Source: Candidatus Faeciplasma pullistercoris (lineage in GTDB: Bacteria > Bacillota > Clostridia > Oscillospirales > Ruminococcaceae). Taken from it: 64,000 nt of DNA. Each line of letters opens with the position of its first letter. The stretch's first letter is position 1. This document shows positions 49,239-58,865 of this stretch, one piece after another. The DNA lies in the NCBI GenBank assembly GCA_018715525.1, contig DVLL01000005.1:30830-94829 (forward strand), in the 5' to 3' direction. The translations under genes and the position numbers were made by a program. Below the pieces are notes generated by a model, which had not been told where the DNA came from, made no database searches, and saw only the letters and a program-made list of their open reading frames with translations.

Positions 49239-51845
49239 TTGTTCGCAGAAGATAAAAGGGTAAAGCTGACCGAAATCAACGAGGAAATGAAATCCTCATT
49301 CCTCGCCTACTCGATGTCGGTCATAATCCAGCGAGCTCTCCCTGATGTAAGAGACGGCCTTAAGCCGGTTCACAGAAGAATACTTTATACCATGTACGAG
49401 GACGGTCTTACGCCGGACAAGAAGTACTTAAAGTGCGCCACAACCGTCGGCGACTGCCTCGGACGCTATCATCCGCACGGAGACGCTTCGGTCTATGACG
49501 CGCTGGTAAGGCTCGCACAGAGCTTTTCCCTAAGATACCCGCTGGTTGACGGTCACGGAAACTTCGGCTCGATAGACGGAGACCCTGCCGCCGCCTACCG
49601 ATACACCGAGGCGAAGATGGCGAAAATGGCTGTCAACATGCTCACCGATATCGACAAGGATACGGTCGAGTTCGTCTCAAACTTTGACGACAGACTTAAG
49701 GAGCCTGTCGTTCTCCCCTCGAGATTCCCGAATATTCTGGTAAACGGCTCGGTGGGAATAGCGGTAGGTATGGCGACCAATATCCCTCCCCATAACCTGG
49801 GAGAGGTCATAGAGGGCTTAAAGCTTGTCGCTAATAACCCCGACTGCACTCTTGAGGAGCTGATGGAGAAGATAAAGGGTCCCGACTTCCCTACCGGCGG
49901 AATAATCATGGGCAGGTCGGGAATACGCGCGGCCTACGCCACCGGAAGAGCCAAGATAACCCTTCGCTCAAGAACCAATATAGAGGAGATAGACGGCAGG
50001 AACGCCATAGTCGTCACCGAGATACCCTATATGGTCAACAAGGCGAAGCTCATCGAGTCGATATCCCAGCTTGTCAAGGACAAGAGAGTTGACGGCATCC
50101 ACGCTATCCGCGACGAGTCGGACAGAAACGGAATGCGTATAGTCATCGAGCTCAAAAAGGACGCTAATCCGCAGATAATCCTCAACAAGCTGTTCAGCTT
50201 CACTCAGCTTCAGGACACCGTCGGCGTCATCATGCTCGCCTTGGTGAACGGCGTGCCGAAGATTATGACCCTCAAGGAGGTCTTGGAGGAATACCTAAAC
50301 TTCCAGGTAGAGGTAATAACCCGCAGAACCCAGTTTGACCTTAAAAAGGCAAGAGAAAGAGAGCATATACTCAAGGGTCTTATTATAGCGCTCGACTTTA
50401 TCGACGAGGTAATAAGGATAATCAGGTCGTCACAGTCCCCTGCCGAGGCAAAGGCGGCGCTGATTGAGAGGTTCGGGATATCCGAGATTCAGGCTGAGTA
50501 TATCGCCAACATGCGTCTTATCCAGCTCACCGGTCTTGAAAGACAGAAGATTTATGACGAGCTGGACGCTCTTGAAATAAAGATAAGAGGCTTTGAGGAG
50601 ATCCTTGGCAGCCACGAGAAGATAGTAGAGGTAATTATCAAGGAAATAGACGAGATAAAGGACAAGTTCAACGACGACAGGCGCACCGAGATACAGGCGA
50701 TAAGCGGTGAGGTGGATATCGAGGATCTGATACCCGAGGACACAAATATCGTCGCGCTTACCAATAACGGCTATATCAAGAGGACAAGCTCGTCAGAGTA
50801 CGCAGTTCAGAAGCGGGGCGGCAGAGGCGTCAGCGGAATGAAGCAGCGCGACGAGGACTTTGTCTCCGAGATGCTTGTCTGCTCCACTCATGACAACATA
50901 CTCTTTATCACCAACAAGGGCGTGATGTTCAAGCTCAAGTGCTTCGAGCTTGCCGAGGGCTCTAAGGCGTCAAGGGGCACAAACATAGTCAATATCCTGC
51001 CGCTTACACCCGGCGAGGACAAGATAGCCGCGATGATACACTGTAACGACTTTGACGACGACAGGTATATCACCATGGTTACAAAGAACGGCAAGATAAA
51101 GAGAACCCACCTTTCAAAGTACCGCAATGTCAGAAAGACGGGACTTATCTCGATAGGGCTTGACGAGGGCGACGAGATAAGAGGCGTGCTGATGACCGAC
51201 GGCTCAAGCGAGCTTTTGGTCGCCACCATGAACGGAATGATAATCCGCTTTGAGGAAAGCACACTTCGCGCCATGTCGAGAACCGCTCACGGCGTCAAGG
51301 CGATAAAGCTTCGCGACGGCGACGAGGTGGTATCCTTGCAGACGGTCAGGGAGGACGCGACAGTCCTGACCGTGACCGACAAGGGCTATGGCAGAAGGGT
51401 CGAGATGGATAACTACCGCCTGCAGCACAGAGGCGGCTACGGAATGCTCAACTACCGTGTAAACGAGCTCAAGGGCAAGGTTTGCGGCATAAGAACGGTC
51501 ACCGAGGACGAGGACGTGATACTCATCTCCAACGACGGCGTCATCATAAGGGTGCTCGCGTCTGATATCAGCATAATGGGCAGATATTCGGGCGGAGTCA
51601 CCATAATGAAGACAAAGAACGCTCCCGAGCGGCTGGTGGCGGCGTTTACCACCGCAGAGCATGACGAGGACGCCGAGATAGACGAGGTTGAAAAGCTCTC
51701 CGCCGAGGAGCTTGCCGGTCTTGAGGAGGAGGAGCGTAGAGCCGAGGCTGAGGAGATCATCACCGACGACGCTGAGGATGACGATGAGCCCGAGGATTCT
51801 GAGGACGCGGAGGATAATGAGGATTCAGACGAGCAGGACTCTTAG
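49239..51845 (+). CDS. gyrA: DNA gyrase subunit A
   Basis: Encodes 868 residues. [25 protein letters not shown], the catalytic tyrosine in [11 protein letters not shown] near residue 122, and six C-terminal beta-pinwheel blades. The GyrA box [10 protein letters not shown] near residue 525 identifies gyrase, not topoisomerase IV. The C-terminus has a 50-residue acidic tail. The start is TTG with a weak upstream site; no better start keeps the conserved N-terminus. Confidence 0.97.
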   Translation: MFAEDKRVKLTEINEEMKSSFLAYSMSVIIQRALPDVRDGLKPVHRRILYTMYEDGLTPDKKYLKCATTVGDCLGRYHPHGDASVYDALVRLAQSFSLRYPLVDGHGNFGSIDGDPAAAYRYTEAKMAKMAVNMLTDIDKDTVEFVSNFDDRLKEPVVLPSRFPNILVNGSVGIAVGMATNIPPHNLGEVIEGLKLVANNPDCTLEELMEKIKGPDFPTGGIIMGRSGIRAAYATGRAKITLRSRTNIEEIDGRNAIVVTEIPYMVNKAKLIESISQLVKDKRVDGIHAIRDESDRNGMRIVIELKKDANPQIILNKLFSFTQLQDTVGVIMLALVNGVPKIMTLKEVLEEYLNFQVEVITRRTQFDLKKAREREHILKGLIIALDFIDEVIRIIRSSQSPAEAKAALIERFGISEIQAEYIANMRLIQLTGLERQKIYDELDALEIKIRGFEEILGSHEKIVEVIIKEIDEIKDKFNDDRRTEIQAISGEVDIEDLIPEDTNIVALTNNGYIKRTSSSEYAVQKRGGRGVSGMKQRDEDFVSEMLVCSTHDNILFITNKGVMFKLKCFELAEGSKASRGTNIVNILPLTPGEDKIAAMIHCNDFDDDRYITMVTKNGKIKRTHLSKYRNVRKTGLISIGLDEGDEIRGVLMTDGSSELLVATMNGMIIRFEESTLRAMSRTAHGVKAIKLRDGDEVVSLQTVREDATVLTVTDKGYGRRVEMDNYRLQHRGGYGMLNYRVNELKGKVCGIRTVTEDEDVILISNDGVIIRVLASDISIMGRYSGGVTIMKTKNAPERLVAAFTTAEHDEDAEIDEVEKLSAEELAGLEEEERRAEAEEIITDDAEDDDEPEDSEDAEDNEDSDEQDS

Positions 51846-51978
51846 TAGCAGGCTGACGGCTGCGGGTACTGTCATCGGTTGTAAGTATAGTTATAGGTAA
51901 AATCAGTCAGTCGCGCTGTAGTCAGAGCTCTGTCGGGTAAGCGCATAACGACAGGCTAAAACAGTGTCCAATATAGTA

Positions 51979-52014
51979 AAAACAGAGGGAGATGCTTTTC
52001 CCTCTGTTTTTTAT
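51979..52014 (+). terminator. Terminator after gyrA
   Basis: AAAACAGAGGGA (51979-51990) pairs with TCCCTCTGTTTT (51999-52010), with a T-run on the plus strand and AAAA before it, so it may be bidirectional. It lies about 135 bases after the gyrA stop; 51846-51978 shows nothing. Confidence 0.85.
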
Positions 52015-52019
52015 TTGCC

Positions 52020-52082
52020 ATTCAAATTCCCATGCTCATGCCCATGCTCATGCCCATGCCCATGCTCATTTCCATGCCTTAT
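52020..52082. repeat. Hexamer microsatellite (CCATGCTCATGC-type)
   Basis: Alternating CCATGC and TCATGC units repeat about nine times with minor variation. On the minus strand it lies in a short open frame and would encode a histidine/glycine-rich run (GHGHEHGHEHG). No convincing gene context. Confidence 0.7.
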
Positions 52083-52272
52083 GCCGGGTTTATACTCATC
52101 ACCGTGGCTCATAAAATACCCGGCCCTTCTTACGTTTTCGGGGAGTTTTAAACGCCATGCCGCCATTCTGTTGAAAAGGCTGTGCAAAAGTTGAAAATTA
52201 ACATAATTTGGAGAGAGCCCTGTTCCCTGTCCCCTGAGCCCTGCCTTTATACAAATTAAAGATAAATAAAAA

Positions 52273-52288
52273 TGTTCTACGGGGAACA
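52273..52288. promoter_or_regulatory. parS-like sequence downstream of gyrA
   Basis: TGTTCTACGGGGAACA matches TGTTCCACGTGGAACA at 14 of 16 positions and is about 10 kb from dnaA on the other arm from parAB. Confidence 0.45.
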
Positions 52289-52369
52289 AAGCGCCAATTT
52301 AGAATAAAAAATATCCCGCGGGAGGACTTACCCCCCACGGGATAGCTTAGCAGCTTTAGTTTTATTCCG

Positions 52370-54283
52370 TTATTCAAGCTCAAACGCGCCTGTGTAGAGC
52401 TGATAATATTGACCCTTCTTGGCAAGAAGCTCCTCGTGGCTGCCGCGCTCGATTATTCTTCCGTGGTCTAAAACTATGATAACATCCGAGTTTTTGACCG
52501 TTGAAAGCCTGTGTGCTATAACGAATACCGTTCTTCCGACCATAAGAGCGTCCATGCCGCGCTGTACTATCGCTTCGGTTCTGGTGTCTATCGAGCTTGT
52601 CGCCTCGTCAAGTATCATTACCGGCGGGTCGGCTACAGCGACTCTCGCTATCGACAGAAGCTGTCTTTGACCCTGCGAGAGGTTAGCTCCGTTCTGGGTG
52701 AGCATTGTGTCATAGCCGTCGGGAAGTCTCTCGATAAAGTCGTCCGCGCCGGCGAGCTGGGCTGCCGCTTTGCATTCCTCGTCGCTCGCGTCAAGCCTGC
52801 CGTAGCGGATATTGTCCATTACCGTGCCGGTAAACAGGTTGGTATCCTGCAGGACTATGCCCAAAGAGCGCCTTAGGTCGTCCTTTTTGATCTTGTTGAT
52901 GTTTATGCCGTCATAGCGGATCTTTCCGTCCGCGATGTCGTAGAAGCGGTTGATAAGGTTGGTAATTGTCGTCTTGCCCGCGCCGGTAGCTCCTACGAAC
53001 GCGACCTTTTGTCCGGGCTTGGCGTAAAGCGTGATATTGTGCAGTACCGGCTTGTTCTCCTCGTACTCGAAATCGACGTCAAACAGCCTTACGTCACCCT
53101 TAAGAGGCTCGTATGTTATGCTTCCGTCGGCTGAGTGGGGATGCTTCCAAGCCCACATATTGGTTCTCTCCTCGCACTCGGTAACGCTTCCGTCCTTTTC
53201 GTACTTGGCGTTGACAAGGGTGACATAGCCGTTGTCAACCTCGGGCTTCTGGTCGATGAGGTCGAATATTCTTCTTGTGCCCGCGATACCCATTACAACG
53301 AGGTTGAGCTGGTTGGAGACCTGATTTATGTTTCCGGTAAACGCCTTGGTGATGTTGAGGAATGGCACTACTATGCTTATCGAAATGGACATTCCGGCAA
53401 TGCTCCAGTTGGGAGCGTCGAAGATAAGAAGTATTCCTCCGACTATCGCGACTATTACATAAAGTATGTTGCCTATGTTGTAAAGAAGAGGTCCTAATGT
53501 ATTGGCGTACTTGTTCGCGCGGTTCGAGTCCTCGAAGAGCTGGTTGTTGAGCTTGTCGAAGTCAGCCTGTGAGCGATCCTCGTGGCAGAATACCTTTACT
53601 ACCTTCTGTCCGGTCATGAGCTCCTCGGCGAAGCCCTCAACCTTACCCAAGGAGGTCTGCTGTCTGAAGAAGAACCTTGACGAGCCGCCGGCTATTTTCT
53701 TTATGAAGAAGGTCATGAGTATTACTCCGAGCAGGACAACTATGGTAAGCGGTATGCTGAAGTAGATCATGATAAAGAACAGGGTGACAATACCTATCAT
53801 CGACATGAGTATCTGAGGGATGCTCTGCGAGATCATCTGTCTGAGCGTATCGATATCGTTGGTATAGCGGCTCATGATATCGCCGTGGTCGTTTGTGTCA
53901 AAATACTTTATCGGCAGCTTCTGCATGCTGGCGAACATTTTCTCACGGAGCTTTTTGAGCGTTCCCTGAGTGATGACCGCCATTATCTGACCGAAGGCAA
54001 AGTCGGCTATCAGCGAGAGGACATACATCAAAGCGAGTATCGCCACAGCGGAAAGTATTCTCGCCGAGATGTCCGCCCATGTGCCGGAAAGTCCGGCGTC
54101 CTCGATTATCTCTATTACATGCTGCATGAACAGGGACGGGATGTTCTTTACGACGGAGTCGAACACGATAAGCGCTATCGTGAGAGGCAGCGCCACGGGA
54201 TAGAAGCCAAGCATCGTCTTGAACAGCTTTTTAAGGAGCATTCCGTTTGAGATTCCACTCGAGCCTAAAGATGAATTACGCAT
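52370..54283 (-). CDS. ABC exporter, membrane-ATPase subunit with full catalytic site
   Basis: Encodes about 637 residues: six membrane helices (about residues 25-310) and an ATPase domain. Walker A FVGATGAGKTTI near residue 430, signature LSQGQRQLLSIARVA near 535, Walker B MILDEATSSID near 558 with the catalytic glutamate, H-loop IAHRLSTV. The signature has Q instead of G (LSQGQ). Its neighbour lacks the catalytic glutamate, so the two should form a heterodimeric exporter of BmrCD/TM287-288 type. Start overlaps the upstream stop by 8 bases; a GTG 9 bases earlier is an alternative. Substrate unknown. Confidence 0.92.
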   Translation of the reverse strand: MRNSSLGSSGISNGMLLKKLFKTMLGFYPVALPLTIALIVFDSVVKNIPSLFMQHVIEIIEDAGLSGTWADISARILSAVAILALMYVLSLIADFAFGQIMAVITQGTLKKLREKMFASMQKLPIKYFDTNDHGDIMSRYTNDIDTLRQMISQSIPQILMSMIGIVTLFFIMIYFSIPLTIVVLLGVILMTFFIKKIAGGSSRFFFRQQTSLGKVEGFAEELMTGQKVVKVFCHEDRSQADFDKLNNQLFEDSNRANKYANTLGPLLYNIGNILYVIVAIVGGILLIFDAPNWSIAGMSISISIVVPFLNITKAFTGNINQVSNQLNLVVMGIAGTRRIFDLIDQKPEVDNGYVTLVNAKYEKDGSVTECEERTNMWAWKHPHSADGSITYEPLKGDVRLFDVDFEYEENKPVLHNITLYAKPGQKVAFVGATGAGKTTITNLINRFYDIADGKIRYDGININKIKKDDLRRSLGIVLQDTNLFTGTVMDNIRYGRLDASDEECKAAAQLAGADDFIERLPDGYDTMLTQNGANLSQGQRQLLSIARVAVADPPVMILDEATSSIDTRTEAIVQRGMDALMVGRTVFVIAHRLSTVKNSDVIIVLDHGRIIERGSHEELLAKKGQYYQLYTGAFELE

Positions 54284-56036
54284 TTGCCTCACCCGCCTTT
54301 CTGTCAGATTCAGCCTTGTTCTGAGAGGTGTAGATCTCGCGGTAGATGTCGTTTGTCTTAAGGAGCTCGTCGTGAGTTCCGAACGCGACTATCTTTCCGG
54401 CGTCCATGACTATTATCTTGTCTGCGTCCTCGACCGAGGCTGTGCGCTGCGCGATAATTATCTTGGTCGTCTGCGGGATGTACTTCTTGAGAGCGGCTCT
54501 TATCTTGGCGTCGGTCTTGGTGTCTACCGCGCTGGTGGAGTCGTCGAGAATGAGTATCTTAGGCTTTTTGAGCAGCGCTCTTGCTATGCAAAGACGCTGT
54601 TTCTGTCCGCCCGAGACGTTGGCTCCTCCCTGCTCTATGTAGGTGTCGTACTTCTGGGGGAAGGTCTCTACAAACTCATCCGCGCAGGCGAGCCTGCATG
54701 CCTCGACTATCTCCTCGTCGGTGGCGTTCTCATCGCCCCAGCGGAGGTTTTCCTTGATAGTTCCCGAGAAGAGAAGGTTCTTCTGCAAAACTACCGCGAC
54801 GTTGTTTCTCAGGGTATCGAGGTCATAGCTCCTTACGTCCACTCCTCCTACCTTTACCACGCCCTCGGTGGCGTCGTAAAGCCTTGAGATAAGCTGGATA
54901 AGCGAGGATTTTGATGAGCCGGTTCCGCCGACTATGCCTATCGTCTCGCCGGAGTTTATGTGCAGGTTGATGTTCTCAAGAGCGTTTCTCTTGGCGGTCT
55001 TGGAGTACTTGAAGCTGACGCCGTCAAAGTCTATAGAGCCGTCCTTGACATCGTAAACGGGGTTCTCGGGGTTGGTAAGCGTATTTTTTTCGGTGAGGAC
55101 CTCGCAGACTCTCTTCGCCGATTCGTCAGCCATGGTTATCATGACGAAGATCATCGAGAGCATCATAAGGCTGTTGAGCATCATGAAGCTGTAGGTGAGC
55201 ATCGCCGAAAGCTGTCCCACATCGAGGTCAAGTCCCGAAGAACTGATTATCATGTATGAGCCGAAGCTGAGGGTGAACACCATTACCGCGTAGAGGCAGA
55301 ACTGCATCAAAGGTCCGTTCACTGCGACTATTCTTTCCGCTACGGTGAAGTCGCGGCAGACGTCCTCGGCGGCGTTGTTGAACTTGTTTTGCTCGTAATC
55401 CTCACGGACAAAGGATTTTACTACCCTTATACCCTTGATATTCTCCTGGATGGAGTTGTTGAGGTTATCATATTTTTTGAATACCGCGCGGAAGCGGGGC
55501 ATCGCCTTCTTGGAGACGATATAAAGTCCGGTTCCGAGCACGGGGATGACGAAAACGAATATCCAAGCCATGTTTCCGCCCATGATGAACGCCATGACAA
55601 AGGAGAATACCAGCATCAGAGGCGAGCGGATCGCGGTTCTGATTATCATCATGTAGGCAAACTGGATGTTTGAAATATCGGTTGTAAGCCTCGTTACCAG
55701 CGACGAGGTTGAGAAGCGGTCAATATTTTCAAAGCTAAAGCCCTGTATCCTCGCGAAAATGTCGTGACGGAGGTTCTTGGCGAATCCGCACGCCGCGTCA
55801 GAGCATGAAAACGCCGCCAATGTTCCGAAAAGGAGGGACAACAGCGCCATTACGGCTAAAACTCCGCCGTAGCCGAGTATCACGTTCAGCTCGGCGCCTG
55901 CGCTGATGCGGTTGACCAGCTCCGCTATCAAAAATGGGATGATGCAGTCGAGAATTACTTCAAAGATTACATATACCGGTGTAAGAAGAGCCGGCTTTTT
56001 GTACTCTCGAACACTCGCCGCAAGTGTTTTCAGCAT
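54276..56036 (-). CDS. ABC exporter, membrane-ATPase subunit with degenerate catalytic site
   Basis: Encodes about 586 residues, with six membrane helices and an ATPase domain. Walker A IVGGTGSSKSSLI near residue 366, canonical signature VSGGQKQRLCIARALL near 470, but Walker B ends ILILDDSTSAVD, with D in place of the catalytic glutamate; the H-loop is IIAQRTASV, with Q in place of histidine. This is the classic degenerate half of a heterodimer with the next gene. The ATG at 56036 has AAGGAAG 6 bases upstream and is preferred to a TTG 24 bases earlier. Confidence 0.92.
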   Translation of the reverse strand: MLKTLAASVREYKKPALLTPVYVIFEVILDCIIPFLIAELVNRISAGAELNVILGYGGVLAVMALLSLLFGTLAAFSCSDAACGFAKNLRHDIFARIQGFSFENIDRFSTSSLVTRLTTDISNIQFAYMMIIRTAIRSPLMLVFSFVMAFIMGGNMAWIFVFVIPVLGTGLYIVSKKAMPRFRAVFKKYDNLNNSIQENIKGIRVVKSFVREDYEQNKFNNAAEDVCRDFTVAERIVAVNGPLMQFCLYAVMVFTLSFGSYMIISSSGLDLDVGQLSAMLTYSFMMLNSLMMLSMIFVMITMADESAKRVCEVLTEKNTLTNPENPVYDVKDGSIDFDGVSFKYSKTAKRNALENINLHINSGETIGIVGGTGSSKSSLIQLISRLYDATEGVVKVGGVDVRSYDLDTLRNNVAVVLQKNLLFSGTIKENLRWGDENATDEEIVEACRLACADEFVETFPQKYDTYIEQGGANVSGGQKQRLCIARALLKKPKILILDDSTSAVDTKTDAKIRAALKKYIPQTTKIIIAQRTASVEDADKIIVMDAGKIVAFGTHDELLKTNDIYREIYTSQNKAESDRKAGEANA

Positions 56037-56114
56037 ACTATACTTCCTTTCTTGAGCCAATAATTGTCTAAATAAGATTTAGATTTTTAATTAACTAACT
56101 AATTTCTCGATGAT

Positions 56115-56143
56115 ATTTTACCGCTATATCGGTTGGATGTCAA
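56115..56143 (-). promoter_or_regulatory. Promoter of the ABC exporter pair
   Basis: On the minus strand TTGACA (56143-56138) and TAAAAT (56120-56115) with a 17-base spacer, about 80 bases before the first subunit. Confidence 0.75.
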
Positions 56144-56218
56144 GGATTTAAGCAAAAGCCCCGGCGAGAAAAATAGGTTAAGTTTCGGTTACAATTTGGA
56201 TAAGATGCGCATGTGGGG

Positions 56219-56247
56219 TTGTATTCTGGCTTGGTTTGTGAGATAAT
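56219..56247 (+). promoter_or_regulatory. Possible promoter of the GtrA gene
   Basis: TTGTAT (56219-56224) and GATAAT (56242-56247), 17 bases apart, about 70 bases before the start. Confidence 0.45.
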
Positions 56248-56319
56248 AGCATTTAGCACGCTGCATGACTGTGTTTTGCAGGCTGTTTAGTCGCCAAGCC
56301 GAATAAAGGAGTGAGATGA

Positions 56320-56826
56320 TTGAGCGATAGGTTAGTCGAAATGGCGGACAAGCTTCTGCCGAAAAGGCTGGCAGAGCCGTTTAAAAAAATAATAACCAAT
56401 GAGACCGGCGTCCAATCCGTCAAATATCTTATTTCCTCCTGCATAGCGTTCGCGGTGGATTATGTTATACTTCTTGCGCTGGAGAGGCTTTTTTCCGGCT
56501 TCGCGCTCGCAATGGAGCTTGCCGCGGTCATATCCTTTTGCGTCAGCTCGCAGATAAACTTTCATATAAACCGGCTCTGGGTGTTTAAAAAGCGGGAGGG
56601 GCTTTTAGCAGAGCTCGGCGGGTATTACGCCTTGGCGCTTGTGAGCTTTTCGCTTAAAACTTTTGTGCTGCTCGAGCTTTTTGTCAGAGTGGCGGGACTT
56701 CCAACCATAATAGCTAAGCCTATTGCGGAGGTTGTTATGTTCGTATTCAATTTCTTTGTGCAAAAAAAGGTAATATTTCGGAAAAAGAAGGATTTAGACA
56801 ACACTAAAAGTAATATGCCAGAATAA
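56320..56826 (+). CDS. GtrA family membrane protein
   Basis: Encodes 168 residues. After a 30-residue cytoplasmic start it has four membrane helices in the GtrA pattern: KYLISSCIAFAVDYVILLAL, then ISFCVSSQINFHINRLWVFKKR, and a C-terminal VVMFVFNFFVQKKVIF. GtrA proteins are thought to flip or help transfer lipid-linked sugars for surface glycans. The start is TTG with AAAGGAGTGAG upstream. A nucleotidyltransferase follows 144 bases later from its own promoter. Confidence 0.85.
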   Translation: MSDRLVEMADKLLPKRLAEPFKKIITNETGVQSVKYLISSCIAFAVDYVILLALERLFSGFALAMELAAVISFCVSSQINFHINRLWVFKKREGLLAELGGYYALALVSFSLKTFVLLELFVRVAGLPTIIAKPIAEVVMFVFNFFVQKKVIFRKKKDLDNTKSNMPE

Positions 56827-56875
56827 ATATACCATATGTATATAATTAGACCGTTCAAACCATGCTCAAGACAGA

Positions 56876-56904
56876 TTGACATGGCAAAGAAAATAAAGTA
56901 TATT
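56876..56904 (+). promoter_or_regulatory. Promoter of the nucleotidyltransferase gene
   Basis: TTGACA (56876-56881) and TATATT (56899-56904) with a 17-base spacer. Confidence 0.75.
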
Positions 56905-56970
56905 AAAGTGTATGGATAAAGGTAAGAACGGTATTCAGTTCAGATAATATATAGGATGGAGGAAATTATT

Positions 56971-57852
56971 ATGAAGGCAACATTGCTGGTTTTGGCAGCC
57001 GGACTCGGCTCGCGCTTCGGAGGAGACAAGCAGATCTCAAATGTAGGTCCAAGCGGAGAGATACTGATGGAGTATTCTATCCACGACGCCATCGCGGCAG
57101 GGTTTAAAAAAGTTGTATTTGTCCTCAAGAAGGAAATGGTTGAGACGGTTCGCTCGACAGTCGGAGAGAAGTTTAAGGACAGGGTGGAGCTTGAGTATGC
57201 GGTTCAGGACTACTCCTCTATCCCCGATTTTTATGAGATACCCAAGGACAGGGTGAAGCCGTTCGGCACGGTTCACGCGGTTTTGGTCGCAAAGGACTAC
57301 CTGACCGACCCGTTTGCCACCATCAACGCAGACGATTACTACGGAACAGAGTGCTTCAGGCTGATGTACGACTTTTTGGGACAGCTCAAAAACGGCAGCG
57401 AGGCGGCTATGGTTACATACATCCTCAAGAACACCCTCAGCGAAAACGGCGGAGTCACCAGAGGAGTTTGCTCTGTGGATAACGGCAGACTCGTGAGAGT
57501 GGACGAGACGGGCGGCATCATGCCAAAGGACGGCAAGGTGGTAAGCGACAGCGGCGAGCTGGACGAAAATTCTCAGGTCTCAATGAACTTCTGGGGCTTC
57601 CACAACGAAGTGCTGCCGAGAATGGAAAGGTACTTCAATGATTTCCTCAAGAGCCTGACTCCCGACCAGATCAAGGCGGAGTGCCTCCTTCCCATCATGG
57701 TAAACGACCTGCTCGAGACCAAGGAGCTCTCGGTGCTTGCCGCTCCCTCGCACGACAAGTGGTTCGGCATCACCTATAAGGCGGACAAGGAGGATGTTGA
57801 GAACAAGCTCAGGGCTCTCCACGCCGCAGGAGTGTATCCAGACAGGCTGTAA
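56971..57852 (+). CDS. Sugar-phosphate nucleotidyltransferase-like protein
   Basis: Encodes 293 residues. The N-terminus LLVLAAGLGSRFGGDKQ is the nucleotide-binding loop of the NTP_transferase fold, and FATINADDYYG near residue 118 provides the metal-binding aspartate. The C-terminal half has no left-handed beta-helix, unlike GlmU. The sugar and nucleotide cannot be told from sequence; the nearby GtrA gene suggests a role in surface or storage sugars. GGAGG lies 8 bases before the ATG at 56971. Terminator at 57883. Confidence 0.8.
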   Translation: MKATLLVLAAGLGSRFGGDKQISNVGPSGEILMEYSIHDAIAAGFKKVVFVLKKEMVETVRSTVGEKFKDRVELEYAVQDYSSIPDFYEIPKDRVKPFGTVHAVLVAKDYLTDPFATINADDYYGTECFRLMYDFLGQLKNGSEAAMVTYILKNTLSENGGVTRGVCSVDNGRLVRVDETGGIMPKDGKVVSDSGELDENSQVSMNFWGFHNEVLPRMERYFNDFLKSLTPDQIKAECLLPIMVNDLLETKELSVLAAPSHDKWFGITYKADKEDVENKLRALHAAGVYPDRL

Positions 57853-57882
57853 CCTGTAAGTGCTGATAACAACCGATTTTAG

Positions 57883-57919
57883 ACCGCGGGCTTGGATGCG
57901 CTGCCCGCGGTTTTCGTTT
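57883..57919 (+). terminator. Terminator of the nucleotidyltransferase gene
   Basis: ACCGCGGGC (57883-57891) pairs with GCCCGCGGT (57903-57911), followed by TTTCGTTT. Confidence 0.85.
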
Positions 57920-58024
57920 ATGTAAACTCTTGTTGCCGCAATGTAAACTCGACGCGGTGGCTTTTTATTGCCGTTTATGATAGCATGTGTACATAAAAAG
58001 CAAGGGAGCAATCCCAAGCAGCCC

Positions 58025-58062
58025 AAAAAGAAAAGAAAACCGGCGTAGCCTAAACTACACCG
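58025..58062 (-). terminator. Orphan minus-strand terminator
   Basis: On the minus strand CGGTGTAG pairs with CTACGCCG (one mismatch) and is followed by GTTTTCTTTTCTTTTT. It lies about 240 bases beyond the rplL terminator, with no annotated gene between. It may be a backup terminator or end a small untranslated RNA from 58063-58297. Confidence 0.6.
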
Positions 58063-58297
58063 ATTCTCTCACATAAATGTTTTCTTACGTCACCGCCCCT
58101 CATGGCGCGGTGTTGAAAAAATGCGTTTTTTCATGTCAAGTTGTTCGCTAAGCGCAAAAGGCGTCACAGCTCCGGGTATAAAATAATCACGCCGCCGGCC
58201 GTGCCCCTTAATGATTCAACATTGCCGCAATGCCCTGTTGAAAAATGAGGCGCTCCCCTGCCCGGCGTCATGGTACAGGATATCAGCGTATCAGGGC
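58063..58297. other. Gene-free spacer with hairpins between two minus-strand terminators
   Basis: Hairpins include CACCGC/GCGGTG (near 58091-58112) and an A-run/T-run palindrome TGAAAAAA/TTTTTTCA (near 58114-58133). A TTGACA on the minus strand ends near 58134, but no good -10 follows at the right distance. No coding frame is convincing. Confidence 0.4.
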
Positions 58298-58329
58298 AAA
58301 AAAACGGCGCTGTCTTTTAGACAGCGCCG
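58298..58329 (-). terminator. Terminator after rplL
   Basis: On the minus strand CGGCGCTGTCT pairs perfectly with AGACAGCGCCG, followed by seven T. Confidence 0.92.
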
Positions 58330-58349
58330 CAGCGATATCCGTATAAAGA

Positions 58350-58721
58350 TTACTTGATCTCGACGGTAGCTCCTGCCTCCTCGAGCTTAGCCTTGATCTC
58401 GTCAGCCTCAGCCTTGGAAGCGCCCTCCTTGATGGTCTTAGGAGCAGCCTCAACGAACTCCTTAGCCTCCTTAAGTCCGAGACCGAGAAGCTCCTTAACA
58501 GCCTTGATAACGCCCATCTTAGCGTCGCCGAAGGAAGCGAGAACTACATCGAACTCAGTCTTCTCAGCAGCAGCGGAAGCAGCTCCGCCGGCAGCGGGAG
58601 CTGCAGCGATAGCGGCGGTTACGCCGAATTCTTCCTGGATAGCGTCAACAAGCTCCTTGAGCTCGAGTACGGAAAGACCCTTGATATCTTCAACAAACTT
58701 TAAAATCTTTTCTGAAGCCAT
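58350..58721 (-). CDS. rplL: 50S ribosomal protein L7/L12
   Basis: Encodes 123 residues. It is the stalk protein that recruits translation GTPases. The N-terminal dimerisation domain ([17 protein letters not shown]), alanine-rich hinge ([15 protein letters not shown]) and C-terminal domain ([27 protein letters not shown]) are complete. It is the last gene of the rplJ-rplL unit. Confidence 0.97.
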   Translation of the reverse strand: MASEKILKFVEDIKGLSVLELKELVDAIQEEFGVTAAIAAAPAAGGAASAAAEKTEFDVVLASFGDAKMGVIKAVKELLGLGLKEAKEFVEAAPKTIKEGASKAEADEIKAKLEEAGATVEIK

Positions 58722-58753
58722 TGTTATAATCTCCTTTTAAGTAATTTATTTTT

Positions 58754-58823
58754 CCCCTGAGGGGAACATCTGCCGCGGCATTTTCCGCGGTCTTTTATTA
58801 TGCCGCCAAAGCTTCAGGCGGCA
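58754..58823 (-). other. Intercistronic hairpins between rplJ and rplL
   Basis: On the minus strand TGCCGCC pairs with GGCGGCA (58823-58801), then CCGCGG/CCGCGG (58790-58773), then CCCCTCAGGGG just before the rplL ribosome site. No T-run follows, so processing or translation control is more likely than termination. Confidence 0.5.
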
Positions 58824-58865
58824 GCCCGCATGAGCCTGAGCCCGGAACCCTGTCCGTTCTCAAGC

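Noticed and set aside
51964..52194. 76-codon plus-strand frame with CPCSCPCS repeats after gyrA
   Set aside because: Created by the hexamer microsatellite and overlaps the gyrA terminator; no ribosome site.
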